The position numbers were made by a program, and so were the translations under genes. This document shows, in pieces, positions 8,526 through 17,876 of a stretch of DNA of 64,000 nucleotides. Source of the DNA: an uncultured Acidimicrobiales bacterium (GTDB lineage Bacteria > Actinomycetota > Acidimicrobiia > Acidimicrobiales > SHLQ01); assembly GCA_938041035.1 (NCBI GenBank), contig CALHYX010000026.1:1-64000 (forward strand), in the 5' to 3' direction. Under the pieces are notes generated by a model. The model had not been told where the DNA came from. It did not search any database and was given only the letters and a program-made list of their open reading frames with translations. Position 1 is the stretch's first letter; each line of letters opens with the position of its first letter.

Positions 8526-9953
8526 TCACGGCATCCAGAGCAGGGTCTCGCCGTAGAATTGGCTCCAGGCGAACCAGAACGACTGGTGCACCGGCACCGG
8601 TTCACCGTCGGCCATCGCGGTGAGCCCGGAACCGTCGATCGCCAGCGAGATACCGGCGAGCTCGACCGACCCGCCGGCTTCGAGCACCTCGCGTGCGGCA
8701 TCGACCGGGAAGGCCACCGGCTCGCCATCGGCGCCGATGGCGCCGACGACGTTGGTCTGCACGTCGAGGCGAGGGTCGACATCGCCGATGGGGAAGATCG
8801 GCCCGTCGTCGTCGCGGCCGCGGAGCGGGTCGAGCGGGTAGGAGCGGCCGATGCCGCCGTCCTCGGCGACGATGGTGGTGTCGGGGTGGCTGGCTTTCCA
8901 GTCTTCCCAGGTGGAGGTGACCACGGTCGCCTGCTCCAACACCACGCCGGCTTCGCGCAGCGGGCCGGACACGGCCTCGCCGGTGAAGGTGTCGAATACC
9001 GAGCGGGTGTGCAGGTCGAACATCACCTTGTTCGACCGAGACAGGAGTCCAGAGGTCCGCAGCTCGTAGTCATCGAACCCGGATGCGGGCGTGTCGGTGA
9101 AGTACACCTGCGCCGACCCGCACAGCGTGCAGTACGGCATGCCGATTCGGCGCCCGCCGATGGTCATGTTCACCATCTCGTGCACCTCCATGATGTTCTT
9201 CGGGAAGGCGACCGCCTCGTCGCCGATCACCACGCCGAACACAACGCGGTCGTCCGGGTACCAGTCGCCCTCGGCCGCCGGAACCAGCGCCGGGAAGTTG
9301 AGCGCCGGGATGCAACCGTCCGGGCACGGGAACGCAACCTCTTCGATGGGACGGTCGTCGATGCGCACGCCGCCCCAGCTGAGATGGCGCCAGTCGATCG
9401 TGGCGTCGGCGTCGTCGAAGAAGGGCTGCCACCCGGGCTCGAGGGTGGTGAACAGCTCGCCCTTGCGTTCGCGATAGCCCGGAGGGGCGGGCAGATCCCA
9501 CGCGATGAGGCGGTCGGTAGAGGCCCCCCACGCGGATGCGTTGCGGGTGAGCAACGGCTGGCCCGTGAGCTGCTCGAAGGCTCGCACCGTGTCGGTGTGT
9601 ACGGAGCCCGATTGGAAGAATCGCAACATGTCCGAGAGCAACCAGGCCACTCGGACATCCCTGGATGCCCCGATCACGTCGAGGGGTTCGCCCAGGTCGG
9701 TCGTTCGAGCGGACAGTCCGGCCCACAGCTGGTCGACCGCAGCTTCGAGTTCGGGGGCGAGGTCGCCGTCGGGTACGCCCTCCGGGGCGGCGGGGATGGC
9801 GTCGCCGCGCGAGTCGACGAGCGCCCCGGGCGAAGCCTCGACCGCCGGCGGGGTGGCCGCATCGTCGGTGGTGGCGCCGCACGCGGCGGCGAGGAGCGCG
9901 GCGGCGGCCGTGAGGGCGGAGGCCCGAAATATGGCGGGACGGGAAAACTTCAT
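8526..9953 (-). CDS. DUF3179 domain-containing lipoprotein
   Basis: A 475-aa exported protein: a lipoprotein signal peptide with lipobox LAAAC, an Asp/Pro-rich spacer, then a DUF3179 domain marked by MPYCTLCGSAQVYF at ~residues 278-291. The two cysteines of CxxC resemble a metal- or disulfide-forming site, but the family's function is unknown. ATG 9953 is preceded by GGAGG and is the only start giving a signal peptide. It begins 25 nt after the histidine-kinase gene on the same strand and may be co-transcribed with it. Confidence 0.85.
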   Translation of the reverse strand: MKFSRPAIFRASALTAAAALLAAACGATTDDAATPPAVEASPGALVDSRGDAIPAAPEGVPDGDLAPELEAAVDQLWAGLSARTTDLGEPLDVIGASRDVRVAWLLSDMLRFFQSGSVHTDTVRAFEQLTGQPLLTRNASAWGASTDRLIAWDLPAPPGYRERKGELFTTLEPGWQPFFDDADATIDWRHLSWGGVRIDDRPIEEVAFPCPDGCIPALNFPALVPAAEGDWYPDDRVVFGVVIGDEAVAFPKNIMEVHEMVNMTIGGRRIGMPYCTLCGSAQVYFTDTPASGFDDYELRTSGLLSRSNKVMFDLHTRSVFDTFTGEAVSGPLREAGVVLEQATVVTSTWEDWKASHPDTTIVAEDGGIGRSYPLDPLRGRDDDGPIFPIGDVDPRLDVQTNVVGAIGADGEPVAFPVDAAREVLEAGGSVELAGISLAIDGSGLTAMADGEPVPVHQSFWFAWSQFYGETLLWMP

Positions 9954-9978
9954 GAACGCTGAACGCCTCCGGGCCGGT

Positions 9979-11262
9979 CTAAGTTCCCGAATCGGTCGGC
10001 ACCCGTGCGAGGACCGAGGTGCCGTGGCCGGGTGCCGAGTCGACCGTGATGGTTCCGCCGACGGCGGCGATGCGGTCGCGCATGTTGAGCAGGCCGCGCG
10101 AAACCGGTGCATCGGCGGAGTCGAACCCGGGCCCGTCGTCGGTCACGGACAGCTCGAGATCGCCGCCGTCGATGGTCACCGAGAGGGCGACGTCGGCGTC
10201 CGGGGCATGCTTGGTCGCATTGGTGAGCGCTTCGAGCCCGGCGAAGTACAGCGCCGCCTCGATGGCCGGTCCGTGGCGGCCCACATCGTCGGCGGTAAAC
10301 GTCACCGGAGAGGGGGATCGGCGCACGACGGCCCCGAACGCTTCGGCGAGACCGCGCGCTTCGAGGAGCGGTGGGTAGATGCCGTGCGCGAGTTCGCGCA
10401 GCTCCTCGATGGCCAAATCGAGATCGCCGACCAACCCGGCGACGGACCGGTTGACCTCGTCGATCGCAGCCGGTGGGTCCGATGCCGTCCTGGACTCGAG
10501 TAGACGCAGGTGCACGCCGAGTGCCACCAGTCGCTGCTGGGCCCCATCGTGCAGGTCGCGTTCGATCCGGCTGCGTTCCACGTCGGCGGCTCGCACGACC
10601 CGCCGGCGCGAGTCGGCCAGGCGACGCTCGGACTCACGCAGGCTCTCGTTGAGGGCCATCGAGCGGTCGAGCGATCGGCGTTGGAGCTGGTTGTTCTGCC
10701 AGATCACCAACCCGATCGGAACGGTCTGAGCGACCAGCGCCGCCAGGACCAGGGCAAGCTCGAACTCGTCGGCGATGTCTTCGACCATCCCGTCGTCGTC
10801 GCGGAGCAGCCCGACGGCGCCGACACACGCGATCACCACGGCCCCCGACGTCAGAACGAACGCGAGCTCGCGTTTGGCGACGTGGGGGGTGGCGAGCGCG
10901 AGCGGCATCAAGACGTTGAGGGCCATCACCGGCCAGAGGAAGGGAAAGAGGAACGACACGATCAGCGCGATCGACCAGTTGGCGATGCTGATGAGGAGCA
11001 GGCTGCGCAGCATGTCGCCACGCCGAGCGGCGCGGCGCGCCAGGTCGAGCAGCCCGATGAACACCACCAGGATCGGCACCATCACCCAGACGCCGTCCAC
11101 CTGCACAAACAGGGCGTTCGCGACGACGACGAACGCCAGCCCGGCCGCCGCGGCGATCTCGTTGAAGCGGGCGAAGTCGCCGATTTCGGCGGCGGATCCC
11201 GGCCCGCCGGTCACGGCACCGACCGGTTGGATCGCTGTCGCCTGTCGAGGTCCCTCTCCCAT
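9979..11262 (-). CDS. NarL-type sensor histidine kinase
   Basis: A 427-aa membrane kinase. Five to six hydrophobic segments fill residues ~30-190. A coiled segment then leads to the HisKA_3 box with phospho-acceptor His in RIERDLHDGAQQRL. The ATPase part follows with N-box EALTNATKHA and G-box DDGPGFD. No separate periplasmic sensor domain is visible, so the membrane part may sense directly. The likely partner is the LuxR-type response regulator transcribed divergently at 11399. The chosen ATG has a -10-like TAGGCT 8 nt upstream, consistent with a leaderless mRNA; an upstream in-frame start would cover the divergent regulatory region. Confidence 0.9.
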   Translation of the reverse strand: MGEGPRQATAIQPVGAVTGGPGSAAEIGDFARFNEIAAAAGLAFVVVANALFVQVDGVWVMVPILVVFIGLLDLARRAARRGDMLRSLLLISIANWSIALIVSFLFPFLWPVMALNVLMPLALATPHVAKRELAFVLTSGAVVIACVGAVGLLRDDDGMVEDIADEFELALVLAALVAQTVPIGLVIWQNNQLQRRSLDRSMALNESLRESERRLADSRRRVVRAADVERSRIERDLHDGAQQRLVALGVHLRLLESRTASDPPAAIDEVNRSVAGLVGDLDLAIEELRELAHGIYPPLLEARGLAEAFGAVVRRSPSPVTFTADDVGRHGPAIEAALYFAGLEALTNATKHAPDADVALSVTIDGGDLELSVTDDGPGFDSADAPVSRGLLNMRDRIAAVGGTITVDSAPGHGTSVLARVPTDSGT

Positions 11263-11270
11263 GGCCGGCC

Positions 11271-11276
11271 AGCCTA
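11271..11276 (-). promoter_or_regulatory. -10 element of the histidine kinase gene
   Basis: TAGGCT on the minus strand, 8 nt before the ATG at 11262; fits the TANNNT-plus-short-spacer pattern of leaderless genes seen repeatedly here. Confidence 0.5.
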
Positions 11277-11398
11277 AGCCCTTCGCCCCCATCGGCCGTC
11301 CGACGCTCTTGTCAGGTGGCGATGGTGGTGTCTGCACCACCAGAACTTGGGGTGGGGCCACGGTGGGCAGACCGGCGCTGATGGGGGAGGATGAACCC

Positions 11399-12610
11399 AT
11401 GGCTCAACCCGCGAACCCGGCGTATCCGGCGAACTCGACCCAGGCGGCTTCCGACGTTGAGGTCCTCGTGGTGGACGACCAGATGCCCTTCCGACTGGCG
11501 TCATCCGCGGTGGTCGATGCGACGGACGGGTTCCATCTCTGGGGGACCGCGGCCGACGCGGCGGAGGCGGTCGAGATCGTCCTCGGTTCGCCGGTAGCCC
11601 CCGGTTTGATTCTGATGGACGTCAACCTCGGTGAGGTCAGTGGAATCGACGCCACCCGCCAGATCCTCGCCGAGCGCCCCGAGGTCAGCATCGTGCTGGT
11701 GTCGACGATCGCCGAGCCGGACCTGCCGGTCGACGCCTCGACGTGCGGCGCGGCCGGCTATCTGCCCAAGAGTCGGCTGAGCCCGCGGTCCCTGACCGAG
11801 CTCGCCGCCGCGGCCGGACGATCGACGGCCGCGGACCCGGCCGAGCACAATGAGGCGACCCCGGAACCTGACGGTGATGTAACGGCTGCGGCCGGGGGCG
11901 ATGGGTCTACATTTGCTCCGATGGCCACGGCGCGGGAGCACGGCGATGATGAACCGACGCGGCGACGCGTCGTCCTCGCCGACGACAACCTGCTCATCCG
12001 CGAGGGCGTCGCCGCGGTGCTGCGCAGCATCGAGGGCGTGGAGCTGGTGGCCGAGTGTGGCGACGTCGACTCGCTGCTGTCGGCGGTGGCCGAGTCCAAC
12101 CCCGATGTCGTCATCACCGACATTCGGATGCCCCCCACCCACACCGACGAAGGCATCGCCGCCGCGTTGCAGATCCGCGCCGACAACCCCGACCTCGGGG
12201 TGATCGTGCTGTCGCAGTTCTCGGACCCGGCGTTTGTGCTCGCCCTGTTCGAGAACGGCTCGGACGGCCTCGGGTATCTGCTGAAGGAGCGGGTGAACCC
12301 CGACGACCTCGCTCGGGCCATCACCGCGGTGGTCGCGGGGGAGTCGATGGTCGACGCCAAGATCGTCGAGGTGTTGGTGCAGGCCCGCAGCCAGCGCTCG
12401 TCGGCCATCGATCGGCTCACCCCGCGCGAGCGGGAGGTGCTGGGGCTGATCGCCGAGGGGCTCAACAACGCGGCTGTCGCCGAAGCGCTGGTACTCAGCG
12501 ACAAGGCGGTCGCCAAACACATCAACAACATCTTTTCAAAACTCGATCTCGGCGGCGAACCCGATGCCCACCGCCGAGTCAAGGCCGTGTTGCTCTGGCT
12601 CTCCCACTAA
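11399..12610 (+). CDS. Response regulator with two receiver domains and LuxR/NarL HTH
   Basis: One open frame of 403 aa. Receiver 1 (~residues 20-140) has the acidic pair VDD, phospho-Asp LMDVNLGEVSG, Thr LVST and Lys LPKS. A ~50-aa low-complexity linker follows. Receiver 2 (~181-305) has ADD, TDIRMPP, LSQ and LLKE. The C-terminus is a LuxR-type HTH beginning LTPREREVLGLIAEG. ATG 11399 has GGAGG 8 nt upstream. The linker contains an in-frame ATG (11921) with its own -10-like hexamer, so a single-receiver regulator of 229 aa could also be made. Probable partner: the divergent NarL-type kinase. Confidence 0.88.
   Translation: MAQPANPAYPANSTQAASDVEVLVVDDQMPFRLASSAVVDATDGFHLWGTAADAAEAVEIVLGSPVAPGLILMDVNLGEVSGIDATRQILAERPEVSIVLVSTIAEPDLPVDASTCGAAGYLPKSRLSPRSLTELAAAAGRSTAADPAEHNEATPEPDGDVTAAAGGDGSTFAPMATAREHGDDEPTRRRVVLADDNLLIREGVAAVLRSIEGVELVAECGDVDSLLSAVAESNPDVVITDIRMPPTHTDEGIAAALQIRADNPDLGVIVLSQFSDPAFVLALFENGSDGLGYLLKERVNPDDLARAITAVVAGESMVDAKIVEVLVQARSQRSSAIDRLTPREREVLGLIAEGLNNAAVAEALVLSDKAVAKHINNIFSKLDLGGEPDAHRRVKAVLLWLSH
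11908..11913 (+). promoter_or_regulatory. Internal -10 element before the second receiver domain
   Basis: TACATT lies 7 nt before an in-frame ATG (11921) in the inter-receiver linker, a locally AT-rich spot. It fits the leaderless pattern and could produce the NarL-like half alone. Confidence 0.45.
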
Positions 12611-12681
12611 CGATCCCCGTTCGGCGAACGCGGTGAACAAAACCGCCGTGGATCGCTGAGGCGCTTTCGGGGATCGGGCGG

Positions 12682-12687
12682 TACGCT
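12682..12687 (+). promoter_or_regulatory. -10 element of tig
   Basis: TACGCT, 9 nt before the GTG chosen for trigger factor. Confidence 0.45.
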
Positions 12688-12696
12688 GTGCGGTCT

Positions 12697-14082
12697 GTGA
12701 AGAGCACCGTCAGTGAACTCGAAGACAACAAGGTCAAGCTCCTCGTCGAAGTCGATGCATCGGACTTCGAACCCGAGGTGGATGCGGCCTTCAAACGAAT
12801 CGCCCGAGAGGTCAATCTTCCCGGGTTTCGACCCGGGAAGGTGCCCCGCAAGCTGCTGGAGCAGCGGCTCGGCCCGGGCGTCGCCCGAGAAGAGGCGTTG
12901 CGCGAAGCCCTGCCCGGGTATTACGCCGAGGCCGTGCGCGAGCACGACGTCGATGTGATCGACCAGCCCGAGATCGACATCACCGAGGGCCAGGAGGGCG
13001 GCGACGTCGTCTTCGAAGCCGTCGTCGAGGTGCGCCCGATCATCACGGTTGCCGGCTACGACTCGCTGCGCGTCGAAGTGCCGTCGCCCGACGTTTCCGA
13101 CGAAGAGATCGACGAGTACATCGACCGGCTTCGCACCCAGTTCGCCGATGTGGAACCGGTCGAGCGGCCCGCCGAGGACGAGGACCAGGTCACCATCGAT
13201 ATCGCCTGCACCCACGACGGTGAAGAGGTGCCCGGGCTCAACGCCGAGGACTACGCCTACCCGCTCGGGATGGGCGCCGTCGTGCCCGAACTCGACGAGA
13301 ACCTGCGCGGCGCGTCGGCGGGCGACGAGCTGTCGTTCGAGGCCGAACACCCCGACCCGGAGACCGACGGCAAGCTCGAGTTCTCCATCGTGGTGAAAGA
13401 GGTGCAGGCCAAGGTTCTGCCCGAGGTCGACGACGACTTCGTGGCCGAGGCCACCGAGTTCACGACCGTCGACGAACTGCGAAACGACCTCACCACCCGC
13501 ATGGGCGCCACCAAGAAGATGCAGACCCAGATGGCGCTCCAGAACGAGACGGCCACCGCGCTGGCGCAACTCGTCGACACCGATGTCCCCGACGCGTTGA
13601 TCAACGCCGAGATGCAGGGCCGCATTCAGGACTTTGCCATGCGGCTCCAGCAGCAGGGCATGCAACTCGATCAGTACCTCCAGCTCTCCGGTACCTCGAC
13701 CGAGGATTTCACGGAGGAGCTCCGTGAGGGAGCCGACGAGGCCGTTCGGGTCGATCTCGCTCTGCGGGCGGTCGTGGTCGCCGAGAACATCGAGTCCGAC
13801 GAGGCCGAACTCGACGCCGAGATCGCCGGTCTGGCCGGCCAGCTCGGCGAAGACGTCGACACCGTGCGGGAGCGATTGGAACACGCTGACCAGATCCAGG
13901 CGGTACGATCTGATCTTCAGAAGCGCCGAGCCCTCGAATGGCTCGTCGATCAGGCCGAGATCGTCGATCCCGACGGCAACCCCATCGACAAAGATGATCT
14001 CGACGTGCGCGACGAAGCCGAGAGCGACGCCGACGAGAACGCCGAAGATTCCGATTCCGACTCCGTCCCCGAGGAAGGCTGA
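12697..14082 (+). CDS. tig: Trigger factor, ribosome-associated chaperone and prolyl isomerase
   Basis: Binds nascent chains at the ribosome exit tunnel. The 461-aa protein has the ribosome-binding domain with the conserved loop GFRPGKVP (~residues 43-50), a PPIase domain (~150-240) and a long helical C-terminal domain ending in an acidic tail rich in Glu, Asp and Ser. GTG 12697 gives the family's normal N-terminus (beginning [14 protein letters not shown] after the initiator); a GTG at 12688 is an alternative. It heads tig-clpP-clpX, a conserved order coupling folding and proteolysis. Confidence 0.96.
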   Translation: MKSTVSELEDNKVKLLVEVDASDFEPEVDAAFKRIAREVNLPGFRPGKVPRKLLEQRLGPGVAREEALREALPGYYAEAVREHDVDVIDQPEIDITEGQEGGDVVFEAVVEVRPIITVAGYDSLRVEVPSPDVSDEEIDEYIDRLRTQFADVEPVERPAEDEDQVTIDIACTHDGEEVPGLNAEDYAYPLGMGAVVPELDENLRGASAGDELSFEAEHPDPETDGKLEFSIVVKEVQAKVLPEVDDDFVAEATEFTTVDELRNDLTTRMGATKKMQTQMALQNETATALAQLVDTDVPDALINAEMQGRIQDFAMRLQQQGMQLDQYLQLSGTSTEDFTEELREGADEAVRVDLALRAVVVAENIESDEAELDAEIAGLAGQLGEDVDTVRERLEHADQIQAVRSDLQKRRALEWLVDQAEIVDPDGNPIDKDDLDVRDEAESDADENAEDSDSDSVPEEG

Positions 14083-14087
14083 ACCGA

Positions 14088-14723
14088 GTGATCCAACCCC
14101 GGAACTACATGGTTCCAACCGTTGTCGAGCAAACCAATCGCGGTGAGCGAGCGTTTGATCTCTACTCTCGACTGCTCAAGGAGAACATCATCTTCCTGGG
14201 CACGCCGATCGACGACACCGTGGCCAACCTGATCTCGGCGCAGCTGCTGCACCTCGAGTCGGAGAACCCGGACAAGGACATCAGCCTTTACATCAACTCG
14301 CCGGGCGGCGATATCAATGCGCTGTTTGCGATCTACGACACGATGTCATTCATCAAGCCCGACGTGAGCACGATCTGCTTCGGGCAGGCCGCTTCGGCCG
14401 CCGCCGTACTGCTGGCCGCCGGCACGCCGGGCAAGCGCCTCGCCCTGCCCCACGCCCGCATCCTGATCCACCAGCCCTACGCCGGTGCGCAGGGCCAGGT
14501 GTCCGACATCGAGATCGCCGCCAACGAGATCGCCCGGCTGAAGGCGTCGCTCGAGGACGTGCTGGCCCACCACACCGGCCAGACCGCTGAGAAGATTTCC
14601 AAGGACACCGATCGAGACTTCGTGATGACGGCCATCGAGGCCAAGGAATACGGAATCATCGATGAGGTGATCGAGCCCCGGAGCGATGTCGACACGTCGG
14701 GGCCCATCAAGGCCGTCGACTGA
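14088..14723 (+). CDS. clpP: ATP-dependent Clp protease proteolytic subunit
   Basis: Serine peptidase of the ClpXP/ClpCP proteases, 211 aa. The catalytic triad is visible: Ser in GQAASAAA, His in RILIHQP and Asp in KDTDRDFVM. Starts with GTG five nt after the tig stop and 24 nt before clpX, so the three genes probably form one operon. The N-terminus has no obvious long propeptide. Confidence 0.97.
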   Translation: MIQPRNYMVPTVVEQTNRGERAFDLYSRLLKENIIFLGTPIDDTVANLISAQLLHLESENPDKDISLYINSPGGDINALFAIYDTMSFIKPDVSTICFGQAASAAAVLLAAGTPGKRLALPHARILIHQPYAGAQGQVSDIEIAANEIARLKASLEDVLAHHTGQTAEKISKDTDRDFVMTAIEAKEYGIIDEVIEPRSDVDTSGPIKAVD

Positions 14724-14747
14724 TAGATCGGGAAGGGGAACGGTCGC

Positions 14748-16019
14748 GTGGCGAAGTTTGGTGAGGGTGGCGAACTGCTGAAGTGTTCCTTCTGCGGTAA
14801 GTCCCAAAAACAGGTCAAGAAGTTGATCGCCGGTCCCGGCGTCTACATCTGCGATGAGTGCATCGACCTGTGCAACGAGATCATCGAAGAGGAGCTGGCC
14901 GAGTCGTCGGACCTCAGCTTCGGCGAGTTGCCCAAGCCGCGGGAGATCCATGAGTTCCTGAACGACTTCATCGTCGGCCAGGACTCGGCCAAGAAGATCC
15001 TTTCGGTCGCGGTCTACAACCACTACAAGCGGGTGCAGCAGAACCCGATCGGCGTCGACAACGACGTGGAGTTGGCCAAGTCCAACATCATGTTGATCGG
15101 CCCCACCGGCTGCGGTAAGACCCTGCTGGCCCAGACGCTCGCCCGCATGCTGAACGTGCCGTTCGCGATCGCTGACGCTACCGCCCTCACCGAGGCGGGC
15201 TATGTCGGCGAGGATGTCGAGAACATCCTGCTGAAGCTCATCCAGGCCGCCGACTACGACGTCAAGAAGGCCGAGACGGGCATCATCTACATCGATGAGA
15301 TCGACAAGATCGCACGCAAGAGCGAGAACCCCTCGATCACCCGCGATGTGTCGGGCGAGGGCGTGCAGCAGGCGCTGTTGAAGATCCTTGAGGGAACCAC
15401 CGCCTCGGTGCCGCCACAGGGCGGGCGCAAGCACCCGCATCAAGAGTTCATCCAGATCGACACCACGAACGTGTTGTTCATCTGTGGCGGAGCGTTCGCC
15501 GGCATCGAGAGCATCGTCGAGAATCGGATCGGCAAGAACGGCGTCGGCTTCGGGGCCGACATCCGCAAGCCGGAGGAAAAGGACCTCGGCGCCATCTTTG
15601 CCGAGGTGCTTCCCGAAGATCTCATGAAGTTCGGGCTGATCCCGGAGTTCATCGGCCGGTTGCCGGTGCTCGGCGCCGTCTCGCACCTCGAACGCGACGC
15701 GCTGGTGGAGATTCTCACCGAACCGCGCAACGCCCTGGTCAAGCAGTACCAGAAGTTCTTCGACCTCGAGGATGTCACGCTCGAATTCGAAGACGAAGCA
15801 CTGTACGCGGTGGCCGAGAAGGCGTTGAAGCGGGGCACCGGTGCGCGCGGTTTGCGAGCCATCCTCGAAGAGGTGCTGCTCAACGTCATGTATGACCTTC
15901 CGAGCCGCGAGGACATCGGCACCTGCGTCATCACCCCCGCGGTGGTCAACGATGGTGAAGCGCCGACGCTGCTCGAGCGCGACGAGGCCGACGAGCGGCC
16001 CCGCCGAGCCGCATCGTGA
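14748..16019 (+). CDS. clpX: ATP-dependent Clp protease ATP-binding subunit ClpX
   Basis: AAA+ unfoldase that feeds substrates to ClpP, 423 aa. The N-terminal zinc-binding domain has CSFC (residues 14-17) and CDEC (36-39). Walker A is GPTGCGKT (~120-127), Walker B is [11 protein letters not shown], the ClpP-docking loop region shows IGKNGVGFG, and the C-terminal domain contains GARGLR. The start is GTG at 14748, preceded by the purine-rich GGAAGGGGAA. Confidence 0.97.
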   Translation: MAKFGEGGELLKCSFCGKSQKQVKKLIAGPGVYICDECIDLCNEIIEEELAESSDLSFGELPKPREIHEFLNDFIVGQDSAKKILSVAVYNHYKRVQQNPIGVDNDVELAKSNIMLIGPTGCGKTLLAQTLARMLNVPFAIADATALTEAGYVGEDVENILLKLIQAADYDVKKAETGIIYIDEIDKIARKSENPSITRDVSGEGVQQALLKILEGTTASVPPQGGRKHPHQEFIQIDTTNVLFICGGAFAGIESIVENRIGKNGVGFGADIRKPEEKDLGAIFAEVLPEDLMKFGLIPEFIGRLPVLGAVSHLERDALVEILTEPRNALVKQYQKFFDLEDVTLEFEDEALYAVAEKALKRGTGARGLRAILEEVLLNVMYDLPSREDIGTCVITPAVVNDGEAPTLLERDEADERPRRAAS

Positions 16020-16057
16020 TCGGTCCCGGCCGGTCCGGGATCTGAATCGACATACCG

Positions 16058-17347
16058 ATGATGACGTTTGCCGAAGCGATGGCGTTTCTCGAACGCCACA
16101 TCAACCGCGAGGCGGTCGCCGGGGCCTTCGAGGGCTTGTCGCTCGATGTCATGGAGGGGCTGCTCGGCGCCATGGGCGATCCGCATCGCTCCTACCCGTC
16201 GATTCACATCACGGGAACCAAGGGCAAGGGCACGACGGTGCGGTTGGTGGCTGCGCTGTTGGCCGCAAGCGGGCTGACCGCGGGTCAGTACACGAGCCCG
16301 CACGTGTCCTCGATCACCGAACGGTTGGCCCGCAACGACGAGTTGATCTCACCGGAGGCGTTCGGTGCCGTGGTGGGCGACGTCGCCCAGTTCGCCGCCC
16401 TGGTCGAGGGCCCGCCGTCGTATTTCGAGCTGCTGACCGCGGCCGCGTTTCAATGGTTCAGCGATGAAGCGGTCGATGCCGCGGTGGTCGAAGTTGGTTT
16501 GCTCGGCCGGTTCGACGCCACCAACGTCATCGAGTCGTCGGTTCAGGTGATCACGACCATCGGGCTCGACCACACCGATGGCGCCCCGGGCTGGGAAGCC
16601 GATGTCATGGGGGAGAAGGCGGGCATCATCGTGCCGGGCAGCCCGGTCGTGCTGGGACCGATCGATGACTCGCTGATCGGGCTGGTCGAGGCCGAGTCGC
16701 CCTCGGCGATCCATCGACTCGGCGTCGATATCGAGGTGACCGCCAACGACCTTGCGGTGGGGGGACGGCTGACGTCGTTCCACACGCCGTGGGGCGACCA
16801 CGACGACATCTTCGTTTCGCTGCATGGCCGGCATCAGGCCGACAACGCCGCGGTGGCCGTCGCCACGGTAGAGGCCTTTTTCGACCGGCCGCTCGACGAC
16901 GAGGTGATCGTCGAGGCGTTGTCATCGGTGTCGTTGCCCGGCCGCTTCGAGGTGGTCGCGGGTGAACCGATGGTGGTGCTCGATGGGGCGCACAACCCCG
17001 ACAGTCTGAAGACGGTGGCGCGAACGATGCGCGACGACTTCCCGAGCGCGGGCCGCTACCTGGTGGTGGGCATGTTGGGCGGGCGGGACCCGGGCGAACT
17101 GCTCCTGGCCCTGGAGGCGCCGTTGGCCACCATGGTGATCGCGTGCGCTCCGGATTCGGCTCGGGCGATTCCGGCGGCCGACGTCGCCGAGGCGGCGCGA
17201 GCGTTGGGCTGCCAGGTCGAAACCATCGCCCGGGTCGACGACGCCGTCGAGCGGGCGCTGTCGTTGGCCGAGGAACACGACGCCGTGGTCGTGACCGGCT
17301 CGTTCTACACCGTGGGCGAAGCCCGCCGCGCCATCGCCGCCCCGTAG
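16058..17347 (+). CDS. folC: Folylpolyglutamate synthase / dihydrofolate synthase
   Basis: Mur-ligase-like enzyme that adds glutamate to dihydropteroate or folates, 429 aa. The P-loop is GTKGKGTT (~residues 53-60), followed by TSPHVSSITER (folate loop, ~79-89), the central motif GLDHTDG, and the C-terminal motif VLDGAHNPDS. ATG occurs twice in succession at 16058/16061. Located 38 nt after clpX, where many bacteria have valS-folC; valS is not in the window. Confidence 0.93.
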   Translation: MMTFAEAMAFLERHINREAVAGAFEGLSLDVMEGLLGAMGDPHRSYPSIHITGTKGKGTTVRLVAALLAASGLTAGQYTSPHVSSITERLARNDELISPEAFGAVVGDVAQFAALVEGPPSYFELLTAAAFQWFSDEAVDAAVVEVGLLGRFDATNVIESSVQVITTIGLDHTDGAPGWEADVMGEKAGIIVPGSPVVLGPIDDSLIGLVEAESPSAIHRLGVDIEVTANDLAVGGRLTSFHTPWGDHDDIFVSLHGRHQADNAAVAVATVEAFFDRPLDDEVIVEALSSVSLPGRFEVVAGEPMVVLDGAHNPDSLKTVARTMRDDFPSAGRYLVVGMLGGRDPGELLLALEAPLATMVIACAPDSARAIPAADVAEAARALGCQVETIARVDDAVERALSLAEEHDAVVVTGSFYTVGEARRAIAAP

Positions 17348-17404
17348 CGACCGAGACCGTTTCCGCCGACCACGCCACCCGCCGCCGAAATATCGCCCAA
17401 AATT

Positions 17405-17449
17405 ACCCCGCGAACCATCTGGTGCCTGGCACCAGATGGTTCGCGGGGT
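17405..17449. repeat. REP-like palindrome, family A, copy 1
   Basis: A perfect inverted repeat with 22-bp arms and a single T at the centre (17427). The core, CGAACCATCTGGTGCC and its complement, recurs at 35006-35044 and 45414-45450. This copy lies in the 118-bp gap between the convergent folC and ndk genes, where it could also act as a two-way terminator. Confidence 0.9.
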
Positions 17450-17465
17450 GAAAGAATGGTCGTTT

Positions 17466-17876
17466 TTAGGTGAGGTCGGGGAAGAAGATGCCGATCTCGC
17501 GGGCGGCGCTCTCGTTGGAGTCCGAGCCGTGTACGAGGTTTTCGGTGAAGAGGGTGCCGTAGTCGCCCCGGATGGTCCCGGGGGCTGCCTCGGCGGGATT
17601 CGTGGTGCCCATCATCGAGCGAACGATGGCGTAGACGTCGTCGGGGCCCTCGAGCACGAGGGTCAGCGCGGGGGATCGGCTCATGAAGGCCACGAGGTCA
17701 TCGTAAAAGCCCTTGCCGACGTGTTCTTCGTAGTGCCGGGCCAGAATCTCGCCATCCAGGTGGCGTAACTCGGCGGCGACGACTTTGAGGCCCTTGCGCT
17801 CGAAGCGGTCGATGATGGCCCCGGTGAGGCCCCGCTCGACCGCGTCGGGTTTACAGATCACGAAGGTTCGATTCAT
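17466..17876 (-). CDS. ndk: Nucleoside diphosphate kinase
   Basis: Transfers the gamma-phosphate from ATP to other NDPs; 136 aa, the family's usual size. The N-terminal TFVICKPDAVERGL and the catalytic histidine in NLVHGSDS are present. The ATG overlaps the TGA of the PgsC-like gene by 4 nt, so it is the last gene of that operon and may be translationally coupled. A -10-like TACCCT 7 nt upstream, inside the end of pgsC, could give a separate leaderless transcript. Confidence 0.97.
   Translation of the reverse strand: MNRTFVICKPDAVERGLTGAIIDRFERKGLKVVAAELRHLDGEILARHYEEHVGKGFYDDLVAFMSRSPALTLVLEGPDDVYAIVRSMMGTTNPAEAAPGTIRGDYGTLFTENLVHGSDSNESAAREIGIFFPDLT

Noticed and set aside
12607..14118. 503-aa minus-strand open frame opposite tig
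   Set aside because: Mirror frame of trigger factor with no recognisable domain.
14346..15686. 446-aa minus-strand open frame opposite clpP and clpX
   Set aside because: Spans two well-supported genes on the other strand; a composition artefact.
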